Source: Clostridium yunnanense
GTDB taxonomy: Bacteria; Bacillota; Clostridia; Clostridiales; Clostridiaceae
NCBI RefSeq assembly: GCF_016595795.1
Contig: NZ_JAENHN010000071.1
Location: forward strand, 111,249 to 175,248
Reading direction: 5' to 3'
DNA: 64,000 nt
Position numbers and translations under genes: made by a program. The notes beneath the pieces are model-generated. The model saw only the letters and a list, made by a program, of their open reading frames with translations, made no database searches and was not told the origin of the DNA. Position 1 is the first letter of the stretch; each line of letters opens with the position of its first letter. This document shows, in pieces, positions 44,905 through 53,666 of this stretch.

Positions 44905-47682
44905 ATGAATCATAAAAATGCAGAGAAGAATCTATCATATTTTAGTATTTATATAGGATTTATTTTTCTAATTCTTTTAGAATATGGTTCTAATATAGAT
45001 ATTAAAATATCCAAATCTTATATAGATGGTATGATACCAGCAGAGACTATAATCACTTTTATAGTAGCATTTATGATTTTAATATACTTTGAAGTATCAA
45101 AAAAAAGTTATATATTATTTATCGGATTAAGCACTATGACTTTATTTGGTATAAAGTTTATTGAATGTATTGAACTTATGAGTAATGGTAACGGCTTAAT
45201 TAGTATATATAATCAAGCTTTTTTATCTACAAGATATAATATAATCAGTTTTATAGTTACTGTTGGCTTTATTTACTTTCTTTATCACAATAAAGAACTT
45301 AAACATATAAGTAGAGAAAGCATGTGTATATATGCTGTTTTGAGTTTCTTTATAGGAGTAGTATTTTACTATATAGATATAAAATTCTTATATGGATATT
45401 TAAGTGACAGGAGTATATATTGGAGATCAGTAGTTACGATAATAGATCTTCTTGGAATTCTTGTTCTAGCCGTTGTGTTGATTAGAAAGCAAAAAGAATA
45501 CCAAGACTCTATTATGAGGTTTTTTATTGCTTCAACTATGTTTGAATTTTTTAATCATGTTTATACATTCTGTGATTTAGGACAGAGAACTGCACTTATC
45601 TATTTTTCTGATATCTTCTATATTCTATCTATTTCAACAGTTATGATCGGTATAGGTGTTTGTCTAAAAAATAAATATTTAGATGCAAAAAAAATAATAG
45701 ATAATACTAATGTATTTAGAAGTGACATGCTTAAGTATTACAAGATATTACAGGAGATGCCAAGTGTTATTTTTATTTTAGATAAGCAAGGAATGATACG
45801 TTTTACTAATGTAGCTGCTGATGAATTTATTAGGGAAAATTATAGTGATGAACCAGTAGAGGGAAAAAATATTAATGATATTTTACCAAACAGAAAAAAT
45901 CATTCTTTAAATAAAATTAATAAAGTTATAGATATGGAAAAACAATGGAGCGGAGAAAGTAAGTTAATTGGTAAGGATGGGAAGATTTTTTACTTTAATA
46001 CATATATAAATGAGTTTGATACAGATGAAGATATCTTCTATTTAGGGGTCATGAATGATAACACTAGCTATATAGATATGTCATTGCAGCTACAGAAGAG
46101 TGAGAAAAAGTTTAGACAAATCACAGATAGTGTTCATGACTTGATATGTAAGATTGATATAGAAGGAAGGATAGATTATTGTTCTCCTTCTTATACTAAC
46201 CTCTTTGGTGGGAAATATGAAGATTATAAGCGGGTACCTTGGGTACATAATGTGGTTGAAAATGATGTTGAACAAGTATTGCAAGATATGAGATTATGCT
46301 TGGAAAAAAACAAGATAGTCACAAATGAGTGTAAAATGAAGTCTGGTAAGAATACATATATTTATGTGAATTATGTTATTAATCCTGTGGAAGAAAAAGA
46401 TAAAATCGATGGTGCTATTATAAGCGCTAGGAATATAACTTATAAGAAGCTAGCTGAGAAAGAATTAAAAGAGAGTGAAAGAAAGTATTCGGAAATATTC
46501 AATATGTGTCCGGATATGATATATGTACTTGACTCTAAAAGCTTAAGAATTACAGATGTAAATCCTGCGATGTGCGAACTTTTAGGTAAAAGTAAAGAGA
46601 GTATTTTAAATAGATATCTAAAGCAGGTATTTGATGATATTGACTATGAAAGTGAAGTTAATATAATTAAATACTTAAATGAAGGGTTAATAGTTAGGGG
46701 CCATGAGATATCATTTTTATTTTACGGAGAGTCTAGATACTTAGAAGTAAACTATTCACCTTTAATAGAGGATGGTGAACTTACAAAGATTATATGTTTA
46801 GCAAGAGATATTACTGAAAAGAAGAAAATGGTTGAGCTTAAGGAAGAGCATGAAAAGGATAGAAAAAAGCTAGATGAAGCTTTGCAATATGATCAACTGA
46901 AAACAGAATTTTTTGCAAATATATCTCATGAACTAAGAACTCCAATAAATGTTATATTCTCTGTTATACAAGTTTTGGATTTGTATAAGAATAGGGAAGA
47001 TATAACGAAGATGCCTTACGATAAATATAGTAATGTATTAAGGCAAAACTGTTACAGATTGTTAAGGCTTATAAACAATTTGATAGATATAACTAAAATT
47101 GATGCTGGGTACTTAAAACTTAATTGCGGAGTATATGATGTAATTAAGATTGTAGAAGATATAACTATATCTGTTGTTACCTATGCTGAGAACAAAGGTA
47201 TTGAAGTGATATTTGACACATTTGTAGAAGAGTTATATATCTACTGCGATCCAGACAAAATTGAAAGAATTATACTTAATCTTTTATCAAATGCTATTAA
47301 GTTTACAGATTCAAATGGAAAAATATTAGTATTGGTACAACAAATTGAGGATAATGTAAGGATAGTAATAAAAGATGATGGAAGAGGAATTCCAGAAGAT
47401 CAGATAAATATCATATTTGAAAGATTTAGGCAAGTGGACAAGTCTCTAGCAAGAGAGCATGAGGGAAGTGGAATAGGACTTTCTTTAGTGAAATCTTTAG
47501 TTGAGCTACACGGAGGCACGGTCAGTGCTAAAAGTATCTTAAATAAAGGAAGTGAATTTATAATAAATCTACCAATTACTAGAATCAAAGAAATTGAGGA
47601 AACTCCAATAGTAATATCTAATGAGGATAATAGAATTGAACGAATTAATATTGAGTTTTCGGATATATATGAAATATGTTAA
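44905..47682 (+). CDS. MASE-like membrane PAS-PAS-PAS histidine kinase, orphan
   Basis: A 925-residue kinase. About eight N-terminal membrane helices (about 10-255) form an unlabelled MASE-type sensor. Three PAS domains follow (about 285-400, 405-520, 530-645). HisKA is FFANISHELRTPINVIFSVI (about 672-691, phospho-His in SHE). The ATPase has NLLSNAIKFT, DDGRGIPE and GSGIGLSLV motifs. RBS GGAAGGATAA. There is no response regulator adjacent. Orphan multi-PAS kinases in clostridia often feed Spo0A; that role is inference only. Its upstream partner lacks a kinase domain. Confidence 0.9.
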   Translation: MNHKNAEKNLSYFSIYIGFIFLILLEYGSNIDIKISKSYIDGMIPAETIITFIVAFMILIYFEVSKKSYILFIGLSTMTLFGIKFIECIELMSNGNGLISIYNQAFLSTRYNIISFIVTVGFIYFLYHNKELKHISRESMCIYAVLSFFIGVVFYYIDIKFLYGYLSDRSIYWRSVVTIIDLLGILVLAVVLIRKQKEYQDSIMRFFIASTMFEFFNHVYTFCDLGQRTALIYFSDIFYILSISTVMIGIGVCLKNKYLDAKKIIDNTNVFRSDMLKYYKILQEMPSVIFILDKQGMIRFTNVAADEFIRENYSDEPVEGKNINDILPNRKNHSLNKINKVIDMEKQWSGESKLIGKDGKIFYFNTYINEFDTDEDIFYLGVMNDNTSYIDMSLQLQKSEKKFRQITDSVHDLICKIDIEGRIDYCSPSYTNLFGGKYEDYKRVPWVHNVVENDVEQVLQDMRLCLEKNKIVTNECKMKSGKNTYIYVNYVINPVEEKDKIDGAIISARNITYKKLAEKELKESERKYSEIFNMCPDMIYVLDSKSLRITDVNPAMCELLGKSKESILNRYLKQVFDDIDYESEVNIIKYLNEGLIVRGHEISFLFYGESRYLEVNYSPLIEDGELTKIICLARDITEKKKMVELKEEHEKDRKKLDEALQYDQLKTEFFANISHELRTPINVIFSVIQVLDLYKNREDITKMPYDKYSNVLRQNCYRLLRLINNLIDITKIDAGYLKLNCGVYDVIKIVEDITISVVTYAENKGIEVIFDTFVEELYIYCDPDKIERIILNLLSNAIKFTDSNGKILVLVQQIEDNVRIVIKDDGRGIPEDQINIIFERFRQVDKSLAREHEGSGIGLSLVKSLVELHGGTVSAKSILNKGSEFIINLPITRIKEIEETPIVISNEDNRIERINIEFSDIYEIC

Positions 47683-47914
47683 ATAACTTATATCATTTTG
47701 AACCATCGTACATAGTATATAGTTAGAGTTGTTTATGGAAATTAAATACAATAGCTTTAAGGAATTTAATTATAGTGATATAATTAACAGGATTTTATTT
47801 TTTATCTACTCTTTATAAAATTATATTCTAGATAATCTATAGATAACTTTGTTTGATTATAACAAAAAGTTATTTAAATAAAGAGTAAACAAGAAGTTCT
47901 TTGGAGGGATTATA

Positions 47915-48817
47915 ATGAGAGTCGGAGTTATAATGGGGGGAATATCCTCAGAAAGAGAAGTTTCTTTGAATAGCGGACAATCTATATTAGCCAATTTAGA
48001 TAAGGATAAGTATGAAATTATTCCAATAGTTATAGATGCTAAAGAAGATTTATTTACAAAAGTCAAAGACATAGATTTTGCGCTGTTAGCTTTACATGGG
48101 AAATTCGGAGAAGATGGAACGGTCCAAGCGGTCCTTCAGACTATGGGAATACCTTATTCAGGATGTGATACTTTAAGTAGTGCTGTTTGTATGGATAAGG
48201 ATATGACTAAGAAAATATTAAAATCGAGAGATATAAGAACTGCATCTTGGTTTAATGTTAATTCAGTAGAGGATATTGACTATGTTAAAATAGATGATCT
48301 GGGATATCCAGTAGTTGTAAAGCCTAATAATGGAGGATCATCAGTAGCTACCTTTGTAATTAAGGAAAAGTCAGAAATTGAGGGTGCGGTTATTGAGGCT
48401 TTAAAATGGGATAAAGAAGTTATGATTGAAAAATATATAAAAGGTGACGAAATAACATGTCCTATATTGGATGGAGAGATGTTTCCAGTGCTTGCCATAA
48501 AGCCTAAATCGGCTTTTTTTGATTACACATCAAAGTATTCAGATGGTGGGGCAGATGAGTTTATAGTAGAATTAGAACCTACACTTCATAAACAGGTTGA
48601 AGAAATGGCCCTAGCAACCTATAATGCTCTCAAATGCAGTGTTTATGCAAGAGTTGATATGATAGTTAGTGAGGGTATCCCGTATATATTAGAAGTTAAT
48701 ACATTACCTGGAATGACTAAGAATAGTCTTTTTCCCAAAAGTGCTGCAGGAAAAAATGTGGACTTTAGTAAGTTGTTAGATTTAATAATAGAAACTTCAA
48801 TAAAAGAACGCGGCTAA
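47915..48817 (+). CDS. ddl: D-alanine-D-alanine ligase
   Basis: A 300-residue ATP-grasp ligase making the peptidoglycan dipeptide. N-terminal [17 protein letters not shown], the [13 protein letters not shown] loop, ATP-grasp core [13 protein letters not shown], the omega-loop [11 protein letters not shown] (the tyrosine typical of D-Ala-D-Ala enzymes) and [21 protein letters not shown]. No vanA-like resistance genes are linked, so it is a housekeeping ligase. Confidence 0.95.
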   Translation: MRVGVIMGGISSEREVSLNSGQSILANLDKDKYEIIPIVIDAKEDLFTKVKDIDFALLALHGKFGEDGTVQAVLQTMGIPYSGCDTLSSAVCMDKDMTKKILKSRDIRTASWFNVNSVEDIDYVKIDDLGYPVVVKPNNGGSSVATFVIKEKSEIEGAVIEALKWDKEVMIEKYIKGDEITCPILDGEMFPVLAIKPKSAFFDYTSKYSDGGADEFIVELEPTLHKQVEEMALATYNALKCSVYARVDMIVSEGIPYILEVNTLPGMTKNSLFPKSAAGKNVDFSKLLDLIIETSIKERG

Positions 48818-48848
48818 AGATAAATTTTATAAACTAAAGCCATGATCT

Positions 48849-48951
48849 TTTTTACTGTCTGTGCAATTATAGAGTTTTTTGAAAGCTAAATCTATCAATA
48901 TCAAAAGTTTAGAAGAGTTATTTAGGCTAGACAGTAAAAAAATAAATCGTA
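48849..48951 (+). repeat. Family B repeat, copy B7, with inverted ends
   Basis: TTTTTTACTGTCT at the left (48847) and AGACAGTAAAAAA at the right are perfectly complementary over 13 bases and enclose AAAGCTAAATCTATCAATATC. This copy shows that the family can have terminal inverted repeats around about 105 bp. It starts 32 bases after ddl. Confidence 0.7.
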
Positions 48952-49000
48952 TTCGCCCGCCAGAATTTCTTCACATACGTTCAGAAAAGGAAGATGAGGA

Positions 49001-49039
49001 AAAAAAGTCGCTGAAGAAGGATCGCTTCAGCGACTTTTT
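49001..49039 (+). terminator. CTGAAG/CTTCAG terminator
   Basis: Perfect stem GTCGCTGAAG / CTTCAGCGAC with an 8-nt loop and five Ts, 180 bases after ddl. The same hairpin type appears at 56827 and 59855, and as a half at 30587. Confidence 0.85.
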
Positions 49040-49085
49040 ATTGAGGTCATGGCTTTTAACATCTTTTGGATGAATGGCATACTAT

Positions 49086-49144
49086 TTTTATTATAGAGGT
49101 AAGTATAAAAATTGTAAGCTAGATAAATATAGATATTTTAATGC
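49086..49144 (+). repeat. Family B repeat, copy B9
   Basis: TTATAGAGGTAAGTATAAAA, ATTGTAAGCTAGATAAATAT and AGATATTTTAATG: a diverged family B core after the hairpin at 49001. Confidence 0.55.
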
Positions 49145-49147
49145 TTA

Positions 49148-49190
49148 TTAAGATAATATTAAGAATTTACCCAATTAATTATTAAGAATT
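49148..49190 (+). promoter_or_regulatory. Direct repeats, candidate OmpR-type operator
   Basis: TTAAGAT (49148-49154), TTAAGAATT (49159-49167; 11 bases later) and TTAAGAATT again (49182-49190; 23 bases later). This phased pattern suits the response regulator encoded at 50013 and predicts autoregulation. Confidence 0.5.
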
Positions 49191-49268
49191 AACATGTATA
49201 ATAAGAATATAGAATTAGTTGTTTGTACAATCACTATGTTTAATAGTAATATTATAGTGTGGAATTAA

Positions 49269-49338
49269 AGATGAACCTCCACAGGTTTATGAGAAAAGAA
49301 TTTGAAAATAATAAAATTTATTACGAAGTGGTTCATCT
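49269..49338 (+). promoter_or_regulatory. Leader hairpin before the PAP2 operon
   Basis: AGATGAACC (49269-49277) and GGTTCATCT (49330-49338) are perfectly complementary around a 52-base AT-rich loop, ending 66 bases before the PAP2 start. Confidence 0.4.
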
Positions 49339-49404
49339 ATATACTATTTCAATGTAAAAAATATAAATTAAAAGATTAATTTGATAAAGATTAGGGAGAG
49401 TTTT

Positions 49405-50067
49405 ATGAGAAATAAGTTAAAACATGCGCTTTTTGTTCTACCATATTTTATTATAGGAGTGTTATATCAATATTTCAATAAACCTATTAATGGTAATGTG
49501 CATAGTCTCATGACTTCTATTGATAGAAGTATACCCTTTGTTAAGGCATTTATAATTCCATATTATATATGGTATGTTTTTATTGGCTTTACTATTTTAT
49601 TTCTTTTGGTCAATAATACTAGAGAATATTATAAATATGTGATTTGTTTATGCGTAAGTGAATTGATTTGCATATGTATATACTTAGTTTTTCAAACTAC
49701 AGTACCTAGACCTATAGTTGATGGTAATGATTTCTTAAGCATTTTAGTAAAAAATATATATGAAATAGATAGACCATATAATTGTTTTCCAAGTATACAT
49801 GTTCTTACTACATCAATAACTATGATATTTCTGTGGAAAAACAAAGACTTAAAAACTTGGTTCAAAATTATGATTCAAATAGTAGGGATTTCTATAATAC
49901 TATCTACTCTATTTGTAAAACAACATGCGATTATAGATGCAGTTGCAGGAGGCATACTAGCAGTAAGTACGGTTAGATTTATAAATATTATGGAAGAGGT
50001 AGGTGTTAGGTATTGGAAAAAGAGACAATACTTATCGTTGACGACGAAAAAGAAATACGAGATTTAG
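49405..50067 (+). CDS. PAP2-superfamily membrane phosphatase
   Basis: A 220-residue membrane phosphatase with five to six helices. PAP2 signature elements are VPRPIVDG (motif 1 region), PSIHV (motif 2, about 128-132) and KQHAIIDAVAGG (motif 3 with catalytic His). Substrates are probably lipid phosphates such as phosphatidate or undecaprenyl-PP; which is unknown. ATG at 49405 follows TTAGGGAGAG. Its last 55 bases overlap the downstream response regulator gene in another frame. Confidence 0.88.
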   Translation: MRNKLKHALFVLPYFIIGVLYQYFNKPINGNVHSLMTSIDRSIPFVKAFIIPYYIWYVFIGFTILFLLVNNTREYYKYVICLCVSELICICIYLVFQTTVPRPIVDGNDFLSILVKNIYEIDRPYNCFPSIHVLTTSITMIFLWKNKDLKTWFKIMIQIVGISIILSTLFVKQHAIIDAVAGGILAVSTVRFINIMEEVGVRYWKKRQYLSLTTKKKYEI

Positions 50068-50714
50068 TAGAGATTTATCTTAAAAACGATGGATATAACA
50101 CAATAAAGGCTTCTGATGGACAGGAAGCACTTGAAGTTTTAGAAAAAAGTGATGTTGACTTAATAATATTAGATGTTATGATGCCTAAGCTTGATGGTAT
50201 AGAGGCGTGTATGAAGATAAGAGAAGAAAGAAATACACCTATAATAATGTTATCTGCGAAAAGTGAGGATATGGATAAGATTTTTGGACTCACAACAGGA
50301 GCTGATGATTATCTAACTAAACCATTTAATCCATTAGAATTACTTGCAAGGGTAAAATCTCAGCTAAGAAGGTACATTAAGCTAAACAATAATGGTCCTC
50401 AGAAAAAGAAAGATAATGTTATAGAAATAGAAGATTTAACAATTAATATAGAAACTCATCAAATAGATATTAATGGTAAAGAAGTGAAACTTACTCCAAT
50501 TGAGTTCGATATACTAGCTCTCTTAGCCGAAAATAGGGGGAAGGTATTTTCTATTGAAAATATTTATGAGAGTGTTTGGAATGAAAGCTTTATACAATCA
50601 GATAATACAGTTATGGTTCATATAAGAAAGATAAGAGAAAAACTTGAGGAGAACCCTAGAAAGCCTAAATATATTAAAACTGTTTGGGGAGTAGGATATA
50701 AAATTGAGAAGTAG
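50013..50714 (+). CDS. OmpR-family response regulator
   Basis: A 233-residue regulator: receiver pair DD in VDDEKE, phospho-Asp in LIILDVMMPKLDG, lysine in YLTKPFNPLELL; winged helix in the C-terminal 100 residues (LTPIEFDILALLAEN, DNTVMVHIRKIREKL, TVWGVGYKI). Start TTG at 50013 lies inside the PAP2 gene, with a 55-base overlap, after a TTAGG-like site. A shorter start would remove the receiver core, so the overlap is real. It resembles VanR-type regulators, but no van genes are linked. Confidence 0.93.
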   Translation: MEKETILIVDDEKEIRDLVEIYLKNDGYNTIKASDGQEALEVLEKSDVDLIILDVMMPKLDGIEACMKIREERNTPIIMLSAKSEDMDKIFGLTTGADDYLTKPFNPLELLARVKSQLRRYIKLNNNGPQKKKDNVIEIEDLTINIETHQIDINGKEVKLTPIEFDILALLAENRGKVFSIENIYESVWNESFIQSDNTVMVHIRKIREKLEENPRKPKYIKTVWGVGYKIEK

Positions 50715-52233
50715 AAAGTTTCTAAAGTTTAGATTTATCAGATGGGTATGGAACTGGAAGATAATGAAGCCAGTTAGACTAGTATTTAAGATCTTTAAGG
50801 AAAGAATGGAAAAAAGCATTAGATTTGAACTTGTTGTTGCTTTTGGAATCTGTTTTGTGATATCACTTTTAGGTTATGGTATATCTAATGATATATTAAG
50901 AGATAATTATAAATCGGCTAGCCTTGTATATGATGATAGTGAAATACAGGATAGAGCTCAGAGATTTTCTAATTATTTGATAAATACTAAGGATTTGTCT
51001 GTAGCTAATTCTAGTGATATTCAAAAAAGTGTAGAAAGGTTTTATGGTGCTAATGCAAATGAAAAAGTGATATTAACGGATTTAGATGGTAAGATTGTAT
51101 ACAAAACTAAGAATGTAATCCAAAATTCAGTTGATGTCTATGCAACCATAAAATACGCTATGGACTCTTATTCTAATAGGTATAACAATCAATACAGAAC
51201 TGAAGGAAAGGAATTTGTAATATTTTATCCACTTAATATAAAAGATGAGAAGCTTTATCTATTTATTTTTGCAACTCCGCAAGCTAGGATGGAATATAAT
51301 GAAACCTATTCATCCGATTCTATAATGGCTTTAATCATTGCAGTAGTAGTATTTGTAACAAGCTTTATATATATAACAAATAAAAAGATGAAATATATAG
51401 AGGAAATTTCAGAAGGTTTAAGGAAGATTGCAGCAGGTGATTTGAGCTTTAGGATAAATGGAAAAGGGAAAGATGAACTGAATAATCTAGCGCAAAATAT
51501 TAACTATATGGCTTCTGAGATAATGAATAGAATTGAAGCAGAAAGAAAGGCTGAGAAGACAAAGAATGAACTTATAACAAATGTTTCTCATGATCTTAGA
51601 ACACCTCTTACCTCTGTAATGGGATATATAGGACTTCTTAAGGATGGTAAGTACGAAAATGAAGATCAGATGAAAGAGTATATGAACATAGCTTTTAATA
51701 AATCAGAGAAAATAAAAGTACTTTTGGAAGATCTTTTTGAGTATACAAAATTAACTAATCAAGGAGTAAGTTTATATAAAGAACAAGTTAATTTAAATGA
51801 GTTTTTATCCCAACTTATAGAGGAACTTATGCCTCTTTTTGATGAAAGAGGACTTAGAATACATAAAGACTTTACAGAAGAAAAATTGGAAGCAAATCTT
51901 GATGTAAGTAAAATGCTCAGAGCTTTCGAAAATCTATTGGGAAATGCGATAAAATATTCATTTGAGAATACCAATATAACTGTAAGCTTAAAAAGAGAAA
52001 ATGAATATGCACTTATATCTATAAAAAATAAGGGCGAAAATATACCAAGAGAGAAACTTGAAAAACTATTCGAAAGATTTTATAGAGCAGACGAATCCAG
52101 AACCTCTGAAAATGTTAGCGGTAGTGGTCTTGGACTTGCCATATGCAAAAATATAGTAGAGCTTCATGATGGCCGTATATGGGCAGAATGCCGAGGTAAT
52201 GATATAAAGTTCTCAGTTATGGTTAGATTATAG
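50704..52233 (+). CDS. VanS-like sensor histidine kinase
   Basis: A 509-residue kinase if the TTG at 50704 is used; ATG at 50764 would give 489. It has two membrane helices (about 40-60 and 212-232), an external region of about 150 residues, and HAMP. HisKA is NVSHDLRTPLTSVMGYIGLL, and ATPase boxes are NLLGNAIKYS, GENIPREK and GSGLGLAICKN. The TTG overlaps the regulator stop by 11 bases, which suggests coupled translation. The HisKA region resembles VanS of clostridia. The signal is probably a cell-wall or lipid stress given the PAP2 partner; that is inference. Confidence 0.92.
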   Translation: MRSRKFLKFRFIRWVWNWKIMKPVRLVFKIFKERMEKSIRFELVVAFGICFVISLLGYGISNDILRDNYKSASLVYDDSEIQDRAQRFSNYLINTKDLSVANSSDIQKSVERFYGANANEKVILTDLDGKIVYKTKNVIQNSVDVYATIKYAMDSYSNRYNNQYRTEGKEFVIFYPLNIKDEKLYLFIFATPQARMEYNETYSSDSIMALIIAVVVFVTSFIYITNKKMKYIEEISEGLRKIAAGDLSFRINGKGKDELNNLAQNINYMASEIMNRIEAERKAEKTKNELITNVSHDLRTPLTSVMGYIGLLKDGKYENEDQMKEYMNIAFNKSEKIKVLLEDLFEYTKLTNQGVSLYKEQVNLNEFLSQLIEELMPLFDERGLRIHKDFTEEKLEANLDVSKMLRAFENLLGNAIKYSFENTNITVSLKRENEYALISIKNKGENIPREKLEKLFERFYRADESRTSENVSGSGLGLAICKNIVELHDGRIWAECRGNDIKFSVMVRL

Positions 52234-52278
52234 TTTTTTATGTTGATTAGTATTATATTTGACAATGGTACATCTTTA

Positions 52279-52480
52279 AATAAATTTAGGTGTTCCTACG
52301 AGAGATACTATATGAACGAGCTATTAGAATTAAATGATTTTTGGAGATTAAATGGCGTTAGGAAATTGTATTGTTCGAACGTAGTGAGTTATACAATTTT
52401 AGCCATTTAATCGGAAGAAATCATATTAATTCTTTGCGAAGTTCATTAAAGTATCGGTAGTAGGAGCACCTAAATTTATT
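52279..52480 (-). repeat. Family A palindromic repeat, copy A7 (reverse)
   Basis: 202 bp, inverted relative to A1. Outer arms AATAAATTTAGGTGTTCC and GGAGCACCTAAATTTATT, apical loop in reverse GTTCGAACGTAGTGAGTTA. Inner arms GAATTAAATGATTTTTGG and AAATCATATTAATTC. It lies between the kinase and the GH25 gene. Confidence 0.88.
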
Positions 52481-52577
52481 ATGAGTACTATTATAAAGAA
52501 AATTTTATTATTTTGTAACGTTACTTGGACTACTTTAATATCTTAATGGTATGAGTATTATTATAGTTGGAGGAACT

Positions 52578-53600
52578 ATGCAAAATAAAACTATGTTTAG
52601 TACCTTCGGTGCTGATATAAATGAGTATAAAGAGGGAGTTAATTTTACTATCCTCGCAAGAACTGTAGACTTTCTTTATCTTAGAGCTTCTGGATCTGGA
52701 TCTGGCAGATTTAGAGTTGATAGAAAGTTTATTGAATTTGCAAGAGGCTCAAGAGCTGTAGGCATTCCAGTAGGTGCATATCACTATGCATTACCTTCTG
52801 CAGATTATGCTACAGCAGATAGTCAATGTGATGCCTTTATAGGAATCCTTCAAGATGGATTTGGTCAAGGCGATTATGGAGACTTATTTCCTGTACTTGA
52901 TGTAGAAGCACCTACTAATAAATCTATTACAACGACTCAACTTGTAAACTGGGTAGATAGATTTAGAAAAAGGTTTGAGAGTAAAACGAGAAGAAGACTT
53001 ATGCTTTACACAGGAGTATTTTTTGTAAATCTATATGATGATTTTAAGATACCTGGAAAAGGATATCCTCTAAGTAATATGCCACTATGGATTGCTATGT
53101 ATAAAGAAATTGCAGGTAACCCACCTGTACCACCAGATATAGGCGGATGGAAGAGATGGAGGATATGGCAATATACAGAAAGTGGAGATATTCCAGGGGT
53201 TACTCCACCAGTAGACTTGAACTATGGACCGGATAGTATAGATATGCTTATGCCACCAACTGATGTGAAAGGACTTTATGCAAGATCTGATAATAAAAAT
53301 ATATATGTGTCATGGACAAAGAATAAAGATAAGGATCTTTTAGGATACAATATTTTTGTTAATAGTAACTATGCTGGAACTGTAGGAGTAAACGATACTT
53401 ATTATGTTATACCAAAATCCAAATTTACACTTCCTGCTGGAAGACCTATAGAAATAGGTATAGAAGCGTTTGACTTTGATGGAGATTTTTCAAAGAAGAG
53501 AAACAAGTTTTTAATTCAACCAACAAGAAGTGATGATCAATTAGAATATGGAACTTATTTTGATGGAGATTATTTTATATTTGGAGAAGGTGAAAAGTAG
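52578..53600 (+). CDS. Glycoside hydrolase family 25 lysozyme with C-terminal Fn3-like domain
   Basis: A 340-residue N-acetylmuramidase-like protein. GH25 landmarks are FGADINEYK (catalytic Asp region), FLYLRASGSG, GAYHYALP, LFPVLDVEAP (catalytic Asp-Val-Glu), LMLYTG and IWQYTESGDIPG. Residues about 230-318 form an Fn3-like beta domain (VKGLYARSDNKNIYVSWTKN). There is no signal peptide or membrane segment, so export is not obvious; it could act on the spore or on release by lysis. ATG at 52578 follows TTGGAGGAA; earlier starts overlap that site. Monocistronic. Confidence 0.9.
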   Translation: MQNKTMFSTFGADINEYKEGVNFTILARTVDFLYLRASGSGSGRFRVDRKFIEFARGSRAVGIPVGAYHYALPSADYATADSQCDAFIGILQDGFGQGDYGDLFPVLDVEAPTNKSITTTQLVNWVDRFRKRFESKTRRRLMLYTGVFFVNLYDDFKIPGKGYPLSNMPLWIAMYKEIAGNPPVPPDIGGWKRWRIWQYTESGDIPGVTPPVDLNYGPDSIDMLMPPTDVKGLYARSDNKNIYVSWTKNKDKDLLGYNIFVNSNYAGTVGVNDTYYVIPKSKFTLPAGRPIEIGIEAFDFDGDFSKKRNKFLIQPTRSDDQLEYGTYFDGDYFIFGEGEK

Positions 53601-53620
53601 AATAATTTATAGAATTAATA

Positions 53621-53654
53621 AAAAATGCCCAAATTAATTTGGGCATTTTTTTGC
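53621..53654. terminator. Convergent terminator between GH25 and M42 genes
   Basis: AAAATGCCCAAATT / AATTTGGGCATTTT, perfect stem with A- and T-tracts on both sides. Confidence 0.92.
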
Positions 53655-53666
53655 TGCAAATATAGA

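Noticed and set aside
48879..49073. A 64-codon plus-strand frame after ddl with a basic, lysine-rich product
   Set aside because: It runs through family B copy B7 and a terminator hairpin (49001-49039) and lacks an RBS. It is a by-product of repeat sequence.
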